Part shown: piece by piece, positions 9,122 through 20,602 of the stretch | How positions within the stretch are numbered: position 1 is the stretch's first letter | How the letters are laid out: each line of letters begins with the position of its first letter | Assembly: GCF_011745365.1 (NCBI RefSeq) | Contig: NW_024468916.1 | Coordinates: forward strand, 467,630 to 531,629 | Length of the DNA stretch: 64,000 nt | Direction: 5' to 3' | Source: Cryphonectria parasitica EP155 | Taxonomy: Eukaryota > Ascomycota > Sordariomycetes > Diaporthales > Cryphonectriaceae | The notes under the pieces: model-generated | What the model was told of the DNA's origin: nothing | Databases searched by the model: none | What the model saw: the letters and a program-made list of their open reading frames with translations, nothing else | Translations under genes and position numbers: made by a program

Positions 9122-11293
9122 ATGCTGCCCCAGATCTGTATACTAACATCAGAGCAAATTATTAACTGCTCTGCTTGCATAATATCACCTTTCTCAACAG
9201 ATCCTCTAGCTAAAGCTGCATTCTTCTTTACCTTTCTTCCTCAGTTAATATCCTCTCAGTCCCTTAACTTTATATCTTCGCAAACCTCTCTTGCAACTGC
9301 TTATCTTTTAACAAAGCTGTTCTTTCCTTTTCCTTTTCCTTTCAACTCAGCAGCAATAGCTGAATTCAAGTATTCTCTGTTCCCATCTATCCAGCATAGC
9401 TGAGAAGACTGAATAATCAAAGCTTATTGCTTTCAGACTATCTTTCCCAGAGCGCTATATCCAACTGAAGTAATCAAGAGTTATCCGCTCTACTTCAGTC
9501 TAAGGAATGAAGAAAATCATTTAGCAGCAGAACTCGTTGAGAAGTACTTCTCAGAATTACTCTCTTGCAAGTTATACTTGCTTATAATCTTCAGCGCTAA
9601 TTCTTCCAAATATTTTCTCGATATTTATGATCTGATTGAATTCTTAGATATAGAAGTTTCTTAAGATATTGGTTTGCAGCATACTATAGCTGCTTTTCGT
9701 TATTATACTCAGTACAATTAACAAAATGTATTCTTGATGAAATGCTTTTGTATTTCATTAATAGCTTATTTATTTAGCTTTTCTAATATTCTCAATAAGC
9801 AGGATCTGCTCAAATATAAGGCTAGATAGAAGCGCTTATGGATTCTCCTCTTAGTTAATATAGCAATTTCAGCTTATGCTCTGTTTTAGCTCGATATAAA
9901 GACTGAAAAAGAATTTTACATTGCTATGCACAAATCCAGCAATACTCTACTAGCTTATGCAAGCAAGCACTATTTGAATAGTTAGCTCAGAAGTACTGAA
10001 GCTAATCGGGATTGGGATTTCAAAAATATTTTAACTATGCTGCTAAATAACAATTCGAATGCAGCTCTGCTCTATACAATCAAACTGTTTCGCCTTCGAA
10101 TCCTGGAATCTACTGATTTCTACTAATTATCTAATAGCTATTCAGACTGGAAGCAAGCTTTCTATTTTAATTATAGAAAGACTGTATAAAATATGAAAGA
10201 ATGAAGTGCAGAGATAGCTATAATAAGCTTGCACTACTAAGCTTTCTTCTATAAGCTGGAATACAGCAATTATATATAATATCCTGATTAGCTATTAAGA
10301 AGGAATGCTTTACTTTAAGAATACAAAGCTGTACAAGTAAAAGCTAGTAGAATACTGAATATAATCTATAAGCTGAATATTATCTTCTTTATAGAAGAAG
10401 TTGCAGATTTGCTTAAACTATCTATTGAAAGCAATCTCAACAGAATAAGAAGAAACATATTAGCTTTTGCTCTGGAGAATTTCAGAGCAAGTAGAGCATC
10501 TAGCTTAGTTTCATTAAGACAACAATCCCGAGAGAGTATAGCTTCAGCTAGCTCGATCTTGCATTCATCAAGAGAACATAATATCAGCTCAGAGTTAAGT
10601 TGATTCCCATTCAGAACTCCTATCAATCTTTACTCCTCTTTACTTTGAGAAATGCTTATTAGTTCAGAACTAACAATCAATCTATCAATGCAGCAAATAG
10701 CTAAGCCTGAATGTGCTACTGAAGCCTTATTGCATCAGAAACTGAGAAGCAGCAATATCATACCTCCTAGTTTTCCTGATAAACCTCAGAAGCTTCATAT
10801 GCTTCTATGGAATAAGCTTCATAGCCTTAATCCTATCAAGCTCTTAGTAAGTTCTCTGAACTGAACAGAGTTTGATTATGCTATCAAAATAGATATATAT
10901 AAAGCGAACTGCAAAAGAATCCGTTGAATAAGAATACAGAATCAGGAGAGAACTGCTGCTGCTGCTGCTGCTCGAATAGAGTTTGAAAGCAAATGGAAAT
11001 AAAGAAGAGATTAGCATTAGAATCTATTCAGATCATGCTCGTATTACAAATAAACTAAAAATAAATACTAATATTCCTGCATTGATTTAAATAATAGCTT
11101 AAGCAATAGAAAGAGATATAAGGATTGAATTGAAGAGATGATTTGGTTTGCAGTATTTCCTTTAGCAGTTTGTAATAAATTCTTTATTTCTTTACTTCAT
11201 CTCCCTCTGATCAGATCTAGCATATTATTGAACTTGTTGCAACTTTGGAAGAAAGTTGCTAGGGGAGAACTGTTGTAGTGGCCAGAGTAGTAG
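9122..11293 (+). pseudogene. B1 ORF-X: ~724-codon accessory protein, function unknown
   Basis: A single plus-strand frame from ATG 9122 to a TAG at 11291-11293, about 20 bases inside the 3' LTR. It has roughly 25 internal stops, each one RIP step from a Gln, Arg or Trp codon. The equivalent start-to-LTR distance is exactly 716 codons in B2 (21505-23193 plus 37252-37710) and B4 (34773-36920). The N-terminus is Ser/Pro/Phe-rich. The middle has WDWDFKNI-like and SSYSDWKQAFY segments. The C-terminal third is polar and Arg/Ala-rich (a CTG/GCT run at 10959-10971 encodes Ala). It occupies the position of env in retroviruses, but I see no signal peptide or clear membrane anchor. Coding potential is well supported; the function is unknown. 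Confidence 0.6.
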
Positions 11294-11589
11294 TCCGTAG
11301 AATGTGGAGTACAATGGGTTAAGGGTTCTCATATATATAAAGAATACTACTTACTTTTCAAATTCTTTAGCTATAGGCAACAATGAAGCATCCTTTCTCT
11401 TTCTTTCAATTTTGAATCCTTTGGACAGGTCTAAGACAGGTTTTTCACTCTGTTCTTGCGCCTGTGTAGCCTTAGTTTGCTGTCCTCATCTGCCCAAGCA
11501 TGCTTGGATTGCACGAGCCCTTGCCCATTGCTTCGGCAGCTGTTTATCCCTTTTTCTTTCGAGGGCGACGGCGCTCTAGTTCTGGTTCA
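11271..11589 (+). repeat. B1 3' LTR (319 bp)
   Basis: Starts TGTTGTAGTGGCC and ends GTTCTGGTTCA. It is preceded by the polypurine tract aggggagaac and followed by ctat, the RIP-altered 4 bp target duplication. It contains a TATA-like ATATATAAAGAAT segment. It aligns with B-type LTRs at 16580, 20278, 23194, 29978, 31060, 32147, 36922 and 37712. Confidence 0.92.
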
Positions 11590-13560
11590 CTATTATAAAC
11601 AAATTAATAGTAGAACTGATAAGAAGAAAGTTAAAGAAGAATTGCTTTATAATGAATAAGAAAGAAGTAATTTAAGAGTTTTGCTTATATAGAATGTATA
11701 GTAGCTAGCGCTATTTATGCTAGCTATATTATATAGAAAAGAAAAGAAAAGATATCTTAAGCTTAGTTAATACTTTTTACAAGCTTAAAGATAAGAAGAT
11801 TAAGCTAATTAATAATTCCTAGCTTAATAATTTAATATTAAAAAAAATAATCAGATAAAAGCTTGCTAAGATTAAGAAAATAAAATAAGCTTAGCAATTT
11901 ATAAAGCTTATTAAGTATAATAAGTAGATTAAATCCAAGTTTAGTAATCTGAATTCTGATTAGCATCTGAGATCTAATTAGTAAGCTGCTATACAAGAGA
12001 AAAACTATAAAGAGTTTTCTAAAGCTGAGAAGGAAATATTCAAATATATATTAAGAAATAGAATTAAAGCTCTTATATAGAATTTTATTAAGATTAAAAA
12101 GATTATTAAAGAAGTAGCTTTTTTATAAGAAATCAGAATTATATCTTATAAAGTTTTTCAAGCAAAGCATATTTCAATCTTTAATACTTTCAAGCTAAAG
12201 CTAATAAAGCTTCTAAAATAATATATTAAGCAGAAGATTATTAAGAAAAACTATATATTATATAGAAATAATTAATTTCTTATTATCAAAAAGAATAATA
12301 GCTTATATCTAATTAATAATACTCAAAAGTATAATAAGTATAGCTTTAAGAATGCTTTTATACTGCTTGCTTCAGATAAATTCTTAGAGAAGTTTGCTAT
12401 ATGCAAAATTCTTTTATTGCTTAACTTTTTTTCTGAATATAACTAAGTATAATTGCATTCTAATAGCAGAGATATAATAATCTTCTTAATGCTTTTAAGC
12501 TTATTTAGAATATATACTTTATTCTAGAATACTACTAACTCTATTGCTTAGTTTATAAGAATAATAATTAGATTTTTATATAATCTTATTTCTTATATAT
12601 ACTAGCTTTTTCTTAATAATATTTCTATTTATAGTTCTATAATAATCTATGAGAATAAAGAGATTCTAAGCTTTTCTGAAATGTATAGATATATTGCTAA
12701 GTATATTGGAAATCTTAATAAAATTCTTATAAATATAAAGCTAGCTAGAGCTATAATCTCAGCATTTAAGTTAGAATAATGCTAAGTAAAAGTTAATATA
12801 GTTAATTATATTATTAGTTTTAGCAAATAATAATCTTAGAATAAAAAGATAGAAAAGCTTTTAGCTTGAATAGAATATAAGAATATTAAGAATATCTGCT
12901 CTTTTATTAGATTAATTATTTATTATGTAGCTTGGATGTGGAATTTTGCAATTATTGCTTAACTATTTTATAATCTTCTTAAGAAAAGTATTATATAGAA
13001 ATAGAAGAAGAAATAAAAAGAAGTTATTATTATACTTATTTAAATACTTATATCTTATTCAGTTATTATTTCAATTAATTATAATACTAATACTAAAAAG
13101 ATTATTCTTATAATAAATGCAAGCTTATTAAGCTGAAGTACTATATTAATACAGATAATAGAGAATAAACAAAAGCTAATATATTTTATTAGCAGAATCT
13201 GAATAATTGCAGCATAGAAATATAATATTACTAAGAGAGAGTATTATACTATTCTCTATGCTTTATAATCTCTTTAGTAGTATCTTTATAATTGCTATTT
13301 TATTCTGAAAATCAATACTTGCATTCTAGTAAATCAATTCAATAAAGAAATAAATAATATACTCAATATTCTTCTAAATAGATAAATAGTAATAATTAAA
13401 ATATTTAATTTTACTATTAAATATATTTCTAAGTTAAAGAATTCTATAGCTAATACTCTTTCTTAATTTTTATATTTAATACTATTTAAGAAAAATAAAA
13501 ATAGCAATATTAAGAATTGATATAATATTCAGCTTAATAATATAAACTTAGATAAAGCTA
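11590..13560 (+). pseudogene. B2 reverse transcriptase and RNase H (broken)
   Basis: The RT is Gypsy-type. It has a KKNNSLYLINN block (usually PKKNGSLRFIND), then DKFLEKFAICKILLLLN, RDIIIF and NSIAQFIRIIIRF. The catalytic FLDD box reads F-L-N-N at 12609-12620. RNase H follows from about 13030 with IIISINYNTN, KIILIINAS and a terminal NSIANTLSQ block matching ADALSQ. Stops are almost all TAA/TAG at Gln codons. It has no function left. Confidence 0.85.
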
Positions 13561-15590
13561 ATCTAGTATTATTATTAAATCTAACTTTTTAGTAAATAAA
13601 ATAATTAAAATAATATATAGAGTTCTTATACTATAGAATTATTTTACTAAAACTCTTTAAAAAGAATTGTAAGAATTTCATAATAAAGATATTAAAGTAT
13701 TAAATACTTAATCAAGCTTTGTAGCGCTATACTAATACAAAACTCTTATACTAATAAATAATAAATAATTCTAATCTTCATTACTGAATTATTAGAAAAT
13801 ATTATATTAAGTTTAAATATCAAGATTGAGATTTTATAATAGCTTATATCAAGCAACTCTATTACTAAAGAGATTTCTAAATAGATATAGCTAATACTAT
13901 TTCAGATTGCAAGAAGTATACAAAATTCAATCCAAAGATATAAAAAAAAGAAATAATTCCAATTCTTTCAAATCAACTCTTTATAAGAATTAGCATTAAT
14001 ATTCAATATATAGCTAAGAATAGTAATTATAGATATCTTATAGAAGCTTGCTATAATCTAACTAGCTATATACTTGCAAAACTTCTTAAGAAAGCTATAG
14101 CTGCAGAAATAAGAAAATTTATTTTGAAAGAAATCATTCTTATATTCAAATGCTTTCTCAAAATTACTATTAACGGAAAATCAGAAAACAAAGCTGAAAT
14201 AGCTAAGATTATCAGAGCTCTTGGAATTCTGCTTATTCAAATCTTTAATTATAATCTCTATGCTTAAAAACAAGTAGAAGCTAATTATCTTTTCTTAGCA
14301 AGTATTCTTGCTAAGCTAGCTAATACTTAATCTTAAAAATAGAAATAATACTTAAGATTTATACTCTTTGTTAAAAGAATTATAATTTGCTAATTATATA
14401 AATATAGCTTTTTCTATTTGATTTTTGATTAAAAGCTGCTTATTTCAATTGAAATTAAAATCCTAATATAGAAAGTTTTTATATAAACTGAAAACTAATC
14501 TTCTTAGAAAGCATTTAAAATATAGTTAAGAATGATTGCAGCTAAGAAAGATAATATATAGAAAGCAATTAAAGCTATTCAAGTATATTATTAAAAGATT
14601 ATAGCTAAAAATTAAATACAGAATCTAATATAAAAATCTCAATTGAATATTAGAAATCTTATGCTTATTTATGTCAGGGCTTGTATGCGCACAAAGGAAA
14701 TAGGTGGCCCTTGCGACCCCTGGTGGCGGTCCAGGGCTGCTGCGAGGGCTTCGCTCCGAAGCAGCGCTCTCGTACGATGCTGCGTAGCTATCAGGCCATT
14801 GTCATCCCATCTAGTCCAGGCCAATTGTGTACATAAGGGAAAGGGGAACAACAGGTCCAGCAGCGAAAAAGAAGAGGAGGGAGATAGGTTCAGTAGTCCC
14901 TTTGAATAGAAGCGTCAACAGAGCAGCTTGAGAGCAGCTTACATCCCTTCACCTCACTTGTGTGCCCTTTTTACCCTGACAATTTATAACTATATTCGGA
15001 AAATAAGCTACTTATATAATATTAAGATTTCTTATAAATAGAAAGATTTATATTTAATTGCTTAGATTCTAAATAAATATATTTATAAGCTTAAAATTAT
15101 AGATAGAATTCTGCTAAAAAGCATATATTCAGCTATTAATCTCAAAAAATTCATATGAAATATGAATAGCATTTGGAAACTTGAAATGCTTATGCTCTAG
15201 AAAGAAGATATTAAGCTTTAATCTAGCTAATTATTAGCAGAAAAGCTAGATTTAATAAGAGCTTTCTAGTAAGAGAAACTAAATAATAATATTTTCGAAA
15301 TTTAAAAAGCAGATTCAAGCAACAATGCTATATTCTGAATTCCAGATATTATTAAGCATAATCTTACATTTAGCTAAATCAATTCTAATTCAGAAACTAT
15401 TAATCTAGCAATTAAAGCGGATAATAATGCTAAGAATGAAAATAGAATTAATAATAATAAATATTTTATATAAGTATTAAAGAAGAAGAAGTAAGAATAG
15501 AAGAAAGCAGATAGAAGTAGAATATTTATATTAATTTCAACTAAATTAGTATTTCTAGCTTATAAAGAAGATTAATTTCTTTCTATTTAT
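13560..15590 (+). pseudogene. B2 integrase and pol tail, split by solo LTR S (broken)
   Basis: Integrase core on the plus strand. RISINIQYIA near 13988 corresponds to a SIDVQYI-type block with the first Asp now Asn. ITINGKSENKAE near 14161 corresponds to DGGPENK with Asp to Asn, Gly to Lys and Pro to Ser, all RIP-type. QVEANYLFLASILAKLAN near 14275 holds the conserved Glu. The frame is interrupted by S at 14672-14981 and resumes after the attta duplication, ending with the same polar tail as B1. Confidence 0.82.
14672..14981. mobile_element. S: GC-rich 310 bp solo LTR (or small terminal-inverted element)
   Basis: Starts TGTCAGGG and ends CCCTGACA, a perfect 8 bp terminal inverted repeat with TG/CA ends, and is flanked by attta on both sides (14667-14671 and 14982-14986). 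B4 at 30875 shows the empty site. It is conspicuously GC-rich with no sign of RIP. It appears once in the window, so its family cannot be named. A MITE is the alternative; TG..CA ends and the 5 bp TSD favour a solo LTR. Short frames inside it are not credible genes. Confidence 0.8.
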
Positions 15591-16579
15591 ATTTCTTTTT
15601 TGTTTATAAAATATATTTTCTTTTCATCTTTTCTATTCCATCTTATATATTTTGCTAGAAAAGGAAAAATAAAGTATTATCTGCTACTATTTATTACAGA
15701 ATACTATAAATCTACTTAAAAATTTCAAAGTATTCAGTATAGAGCATATTAATTAGCTTTAAAGCTATTTTCATTATTCAAAAATTGCAGTATATTGAAA
15801 TGCAATATATAAAAAATGCAGAGTACTAAAGAAATACTGCAATCTATAGAAACTTCTTATTTTTATATATTATTCTCATTACTAGAATATTTATAAATAT
15901 TATTCAATAGCTCTTTTCTTATTCTATCTAGATTTATATTATTCATATTATCCGCTGAAGAATTATTATTAAAAACAGAGGAAGAATCTTAAGATTAAAT
16001 GAACTTAGCTTGTTTCTTGATATAAGATTCTACTACAGCTTTGCTCTTGCTTTTATTCTTATTACAAGATATAGATTGTAAAGCTATTTGCTTAGATTCA
16101 GATATTTTCTTCTTAAAAGCAGAAGAAGTAATACTCTTCTTACTAATTTATATAGATAAAGTTAGCAGTAATCTTCTTAAGCATTGCAATTATAATTAAT
16201 TATAAAACTTATAATATTTTATAAATATTATTTCTTTAGTATAAGAGAAACTTATTTAATTTAGTTATATATAATATCTTTATTTTATATAAGCTTGTAT
16301 TAAGCTTTAATAATATGCTTAATATTAGTATTAGAATTGATTTAAGAATCTATCTTAATTATATATTGAAAGCTAAATTAGTAAAATAAGTATTAATACT
16401 GCAAGAAGAATAATAATTAATATATACTTAAATCTAATTAAGAATATTAGAATAAGAATCTTACTTATATATTGCATTCTTTGATACAAGAAAAGTTTTT
16501 AGTATAATTATATTCAGATTCTGTATAATAAATGCAGTTGCTGCACTTTCTATTAAAGAAGCTCTTTATTGAAATATAT
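15590..16579. other. B2 accessory region, first part (heavily decayed)
   Basis: Aligns with 7212-8210 of B1: the spacer, the Lys/Ser-rich antisense frame and the cysteine-cluster frame. The minus strand at 16465-16659 still shows the NRKCSNCIYY cluster. It is too damaged to read as a gene. It is interrupted by B3 at a 4 bp atat duplication (16576-16579). Confidence 0.7.
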
Positions 16580-16900
16580 TGTTGTGGTGGCCAGGGTGGT
16601 AGTCCGTGGGACATGGAGTACAGTGGATCAAGGGTCCTCATACATATAAAGGATACCACCCACTTTTCAAATTCTTTAGCTATAAGAAAAACAATGAAGC
16701 ATCCTTTCTCTTCCTTTCAATTTTGAATCCTTTGGATAGGTCTAAGACAGGTTTTTCACCCTGTTCTTGCGCCCGTGTAGCCTTAGTTTGCTGTCCTCAT
16801 CTGTACAGGCATGCTTGGGTTGCACGAGTTCTTGCCCATTGCTTTGGCAGCTGTTTGTTCCTTTTTCTTTCGAGGGCGACGGCGCCCTAGTTCTGGTTCA
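16580..16900 (+). repeat. B3 5' LTR (321 bp)
   Basis: The best preserved B LTR: TGTTGTGGTGGCC to CTGGTTCA, with CATATAAAGGATACC as a likely TATA region. It is nearly identical to the 3' LTR at 20278-20598. Confidence 0.93.
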
Positions 16901-16901
16901 A

Positions 16902-16919
16902 TGGTGCGGTGAGTGTGGA
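16902..16919 (+). promoter_or_regulatory. B3 primer-binding site
   Basis: TGGTGCGGTGAGTGTGG begins one base after the LTR. A TGG start complements the CCA end of a tRNA, as in most LTR retrotransposons. The priming tRNA was not identified. The RIP-altered equivalent in B4 is at 23521. Confidence 0.65.
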
Positions 16920-17881
16920 CTTAGCTGTTCAGGCTGGTAGCTCAGGGCTGTTGTTGTCATAGTTTGTGAGAATTAGCAAAATCAGCAAGTCAATCCTATG
17001 GACGGGTACGCTCTTTTCCCTGCTGAACTTTTATCTTTTTGTTAATCCTATACTGAACTGACGGTCTGCGCAATATGTTCAGGCTTTGGATTATTCCGGA
17101 GATCTCTTGCAAAGGGGAGATGGGTAGGCAAAGAAGGAATGGTGTGAGTTCCGATCGAAGATTGGGGAGCGGGGCGCTGAGCTAGCAAGCCAATATTACG
17201 AAGAAATGAATTCCCTTATGCGACATTTTACACATTGAACAACATTCAAAGTCTCAGTCCAGTATACCCTAGACCTGTACAGGTTGCGGACAGTTTAACT
17301 ATGCTGGAAGTGGGTCCGTGGTTAAATTACAGAGTGTAATGCTCTTGGTGGATGAAACTCTGCAAAAGAGAGCAGCATGAGCTGCAAGATCTGTGATCCC
17401 TGCAGTAGTTCGATTAGTGCGCTCTATCTGGTTACATCTAGCTACATTGATTCTTTGGATCAAAAGCTTGCTGGTTGCATTATCTCGGAGAGAGAGAAAA
17501 CAAGAGAATGGAAATGAGAAAGTATCAGTGCATACTAGAAATAGAGATTGAGAATTATGATAATATCAGTTGATATCGAATTCTAATCAGTATCTTATAT
17601 CTAGCTAGAAATGCTTCTATTGATTAGCAGAACTTTTGATAAAGAGAATTCTAATATAGCACAGAATAACCGATTCAAGCTTCTATTGTTCACTGCAAGA
17701 TCAGCCTCATGCATCCCCTGCTTACGGATTAAGCTTCTCTCAAACATCTAAACTCCTTTGATCTGGATAGTACTGTCTTCCGCGGTATACGGAAGGCATT
17801 CTGGCTGTGGCGCTCTCAACTTGAGAATCTCGAGCTAGGAAAGTAAAGAAATATCGGAGAAAACGATAATTGCGGAGGAAT
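16920..17881 (+). other. B3 long 5' leader
   Basis: About 960 bp between primer-binding site and gag, with near-normal base composition and no long frame I can support. It aligns with 23540-24505 of B4. The packaging signal of the RNA would be expected here or in gag; that is inference. Confidence 0.55.
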
Positions 17882-19041
17882 ATGGCTTCTATATCTGAAG
17901 GATTCTCTAATCAGATATCCAGTTTCTCTAACTATCTAGCTAATAATTATTATGAACAGAACTTTAGGTTCTCTTCTTACAGTGAGCTTGCTGGCGGTAG
18001 GTTAATGCTGTTTGCTCGTATGAAAGTTTTCTCATAGCTGAAGCGCTTTAACTGGTGGCATTAGATTAAGAGGATTAATAATATTCAAGTACTCAATTTC
18101 ATAAAAAGCTTCTATGCAGATACAATTGTTGCAGGAGAGGTGGAGAGATTCATTACAAGTACTAAAATCTGAAACGAATAGAAGGAACAATTGTTAGTTG
18201 CTTATCACTCTTGGAATTATTTCCAAGTATATACTTCTGAATAAGAATGCCTGAATATTATCAATAACCGTTTCATTACCGATGCTGCTAGCCTCTGATT
18301 ATTTATTATTAACTATAACAATGCTCTTGCTCATCTCAAGATCAGAAACAATCAATCTATTGCTAAGGCATGGATAAAGCTTTCTTCGATTTAGATCAAG
18401 CGTCTCCAGGCTGATTATAGTATTACTGCTGAAAGTATCAGCGATAAGAAGTGGCTATATCTTATAGAGAAACTGTTAGAAGTTTACTGAGAAGCATTCC
18501 AAGAAGAGATATAAGATTAACTTGCTTCTGATGCTACCAATCTTCAACTTTACCAATAAGCCCAATTCCAAGATTCTTCTATGCCTCTACCTCAATCAGT
18601 TCTTAACCAGATACAACCCATTCCTATTCCGCATCCAATGCACAGCATTCCCAGTCAACTAATACACTCATCAGAACAGATAGTAAAACTATCATACTAC
18701 CAACCATCTTAGCAATCAACTTGTAATTAGCAAGCACAGCCTGAATCAGCTAAACAAATCTTAAAAGCAAAGCCTGCTTAGAAGGATAACCAAGGATATA
18801 ATCAGTTAGCTTCAATAATGAAGCAACTCTGCATTAACCAGATCGCTATAGCACAATCCCTGAAACTGCAGTTAGATACTCTTAAGCAGACTCAGGATAT
18901 CTTATATAATCAAACTAAAGCTCTGCAGAAGATCTTACAGCTAATCAAGCATTCTCAAACCATTTCTGCAAGAAATCCTCTTCAAGAGAGCACAAACTCT
19001 TTGCAGATGAGTATTGCTTATGCAAGCTTCTTAGCGGGATA
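17882..19041 (+). pseudogene. B3 gag (truncated, several stops)
   Basis: The start is ATG-GCT-TCT at 17882; the equivalent in B4 is ATA. The N-terminal half reads as a helical capsid-type domain (ASISEGFSNQISSFSNYLAN, RRLMLFARMKVFS-like, TIVAGEVERFI, NNRFITDAASL). A Pro/Gln/Ser-rich linker follows, then a coiled-coil-like segment (QLDTLKQTQDILYNQTKALQ) before a stop at 19040-19042 created at the deletion junction. About 14 stops are RIP-type (Gln, Trp). It is identified as gag by position after the primer-binding site and by the pol that follows it in B4; a motif-level match is weak. Confidence 0.65.
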
Positions 19042-19042
19042 A

Positions 19043-20277
19043 ATCAGATAATAATACTCTTGAGATTCGGGAAATGAATATAAGCAACAATACTATATTC
19101 TGGATTCCAGATATTATTAGCTATAATTCTATATCTGATTAACTAAGTCCAAATCTAGAAAATATAGATCTGATAACTAAGACTAATGATAATGTTAGGG
19201 AAGAAAATAATGGTGGAAATAACAGATGTCTTATACAAGCAAGAGAGAAAGAAAAGCGAGAATAGGAGAAAGCGGATAGAAGCGGAATATTTATAACAAT
19301 TTCAATCAAGTCTGCCTTCTTAGCTTATAGGGAAGGCTGATTTCTTTCTATCCATATTTTCTTTGGTTTGCAAAATACGTTTTCCTTTTGTCTTTTCTAT
19401 ATTATCTCATGTATTTTGCTGGAGGAGGAGGAATGAAGTGTTGTCTGCTACTACCTACTACAGAATACTATAAAATCATCCAAATTTTAAAAGCACCCAG
19501 TACAGAGCATGTTAACCAGCTCTGAAATCATTTCACTATAAAGATTGCAGCTGTAGAAATGCAATGTATTGGAATACAAGGCATGAAGATGCAAAGCATT
19601 AAAGAATGCTGCAACCTAAAAGAACTTCTTTCAACCCCTATGCTAGCTTATCTCGAAGATTGCCAGCTGGTTCAGAAGCAACAATTTAGCTATTAATGCA
19701 GCAAATAGCTAGGCCTGGTCAGACTACTAATATTCCATTGCACCGAAGATTGAGAAGCAGTAATATCATGCATTCTAATCTTCCTAACAAACCTCAGCAA
19801 CCTTATATGCCTTTGTGGAGTAAGCTCCATAGTCTTGCTCCTATCAGATCCTCAGTAGGTCTTGAGAATTGAACAGGATTCGAGCATACTATTAGAATGA
19901 ATGTATAGAGAGCAGACTGTGAAAGAATTAAACGAACAGTAGTTCAGAATAGAGAGAGAGCTACTGCTACTGCTGCTGCCCGGGCGGAGTTCGAGAATAG
20001 ATAGGAACGAAGGGAAGATCGACATTAGGATGTATCCAGATTACGCCCGCGCTGCAAACAGATCATGAGCAGATATTGGTAATACTGCGTTAATTTGAGT
20101 GAGAACTCAGACAATCAAACTGGGTACAGAGGTCGGATTGCGAAATAGTTTGGTTTGCAGTGTTTCCTTTAGCAGTTTGCAATGAATTCTTTATTTCTTT
20201 ACTTCATCTCTCTCTGATCAGATCTAGCATACTATTGAACTTATTGCAACTTTGGAAGAAAGTTGCTGGGGGAGAAC
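19043..20277 (+). other. B3 residual pol tail and ORF-X C-terminus
   Basis: 19043-19340 matches the acidic pol tail of B1 (6900-7211). After the spacer, the junction near 19640 joins to the C-terminal third of ORF-X (matching B1 10650-11260), which keeps a TATAAARAEFE-like Ala/Arg stretch. The polypurine tract gctgggggagaac is at 20265-20277. Confidence 0.75.
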
Positions 20278-20598
20278 TGTTGTAGTAGCCAGAGTGGTAG
20301 TCCGTGAGATATGGAGTACAGTGAGTCAAGAATCCTCATACATATAAAGGATACTATCCACTTTTCAAATTCTTTAGCTATAAGAAAAACAATGAAGCAT
20401 TCTTTCTCTTCCTTTCAATTTTGAACCCTTTGGACAGGTCTAAGACAGGTTTTTCACCCTGTTCTTGCGCCCGTGTAGCCTTAGTTTGCTGTCCTCATCT
20501 GTACAGGCACGCTTGGGTTGCACGAGCCCTTGCCCATTGCTTCGGCAGCTGTTTGTCCCTTTTTCTTTCGAGGGCAACAGCGCCCTAGTTCTGGTTCA
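20278..20598 (+). repeat. B3 3' LTR (321 bp)
   Basis: Same length as the 5' LTR and very similar. It ends CTGGTTCA and is followed by the atat duplication. Confidence 0.93.
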
Positions 20599-20602
20599 AT
20601 AT

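Larger units (their letters stand above)
6297..11589 (+). mobile_element. B1: family B Gypsy element, 3' part
   Basis: The 3' portion of a ~12.3 kb family B element, cut on the left by A1. It holds the integrase C-terminal part and pol tail, the ~4 kb accessory region, a polypurine tract (aggggagaac, 11261-11270) and the 3' LTR. It is inserted in B2: the flank after the LTR (ctattataaacaa) continues B2 pol sequence seen uninterrupted at 27463 in B4, so the TSD is 4 bp (ctgt, here ctat). It is less RIP-mutated than B2 and B4. Confidence 0.88.
16580..20598 (+). mobile_element. B3: internally deleted, non-autonomous family B element (4.0 kb)
   Basis: A complete LTR-to-LTR unit flanked by atat (16576-16579 and 20599-20602). 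It has two 321 bp LTRs, a TGG-type primer-binding site, a long leader and gag. Gag then joins directly to the pol tail (junction about 19028), and a second deletion (about 19640) removes the antisense region and most of ORF-X. Protease, RT, RNase H and integrase are absent. It is the least RIP-mutated B copy, so it is probably among the youngest, and it needs proteins in trans. Confidence 0.9.

Noticed and set aside
10366..10626. Minus-strand 86-codon frame as a separate gene
   Set aside because: It lies entirely opposite ORF-X, whose frame is open over 2.1 kb and has the same length in three copies.
11271..11589. The ~320 bp repeat found nine times, some copies with an internal poly-A, as a SINE
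   Set aside because: TG..CA ends, 4 bp TSDs, a polypurine tract on one side and a TGG primer site on the other identify it as the LTR of family B. The A tract is internal, not at the end.
14643..14909. Frames in the GC-rich island as a host gene fragment
   Set aside because: The island is a 310 bp insertion with terminal inverted repeats and a TSD; the frames run across its edge and are not protein-like.
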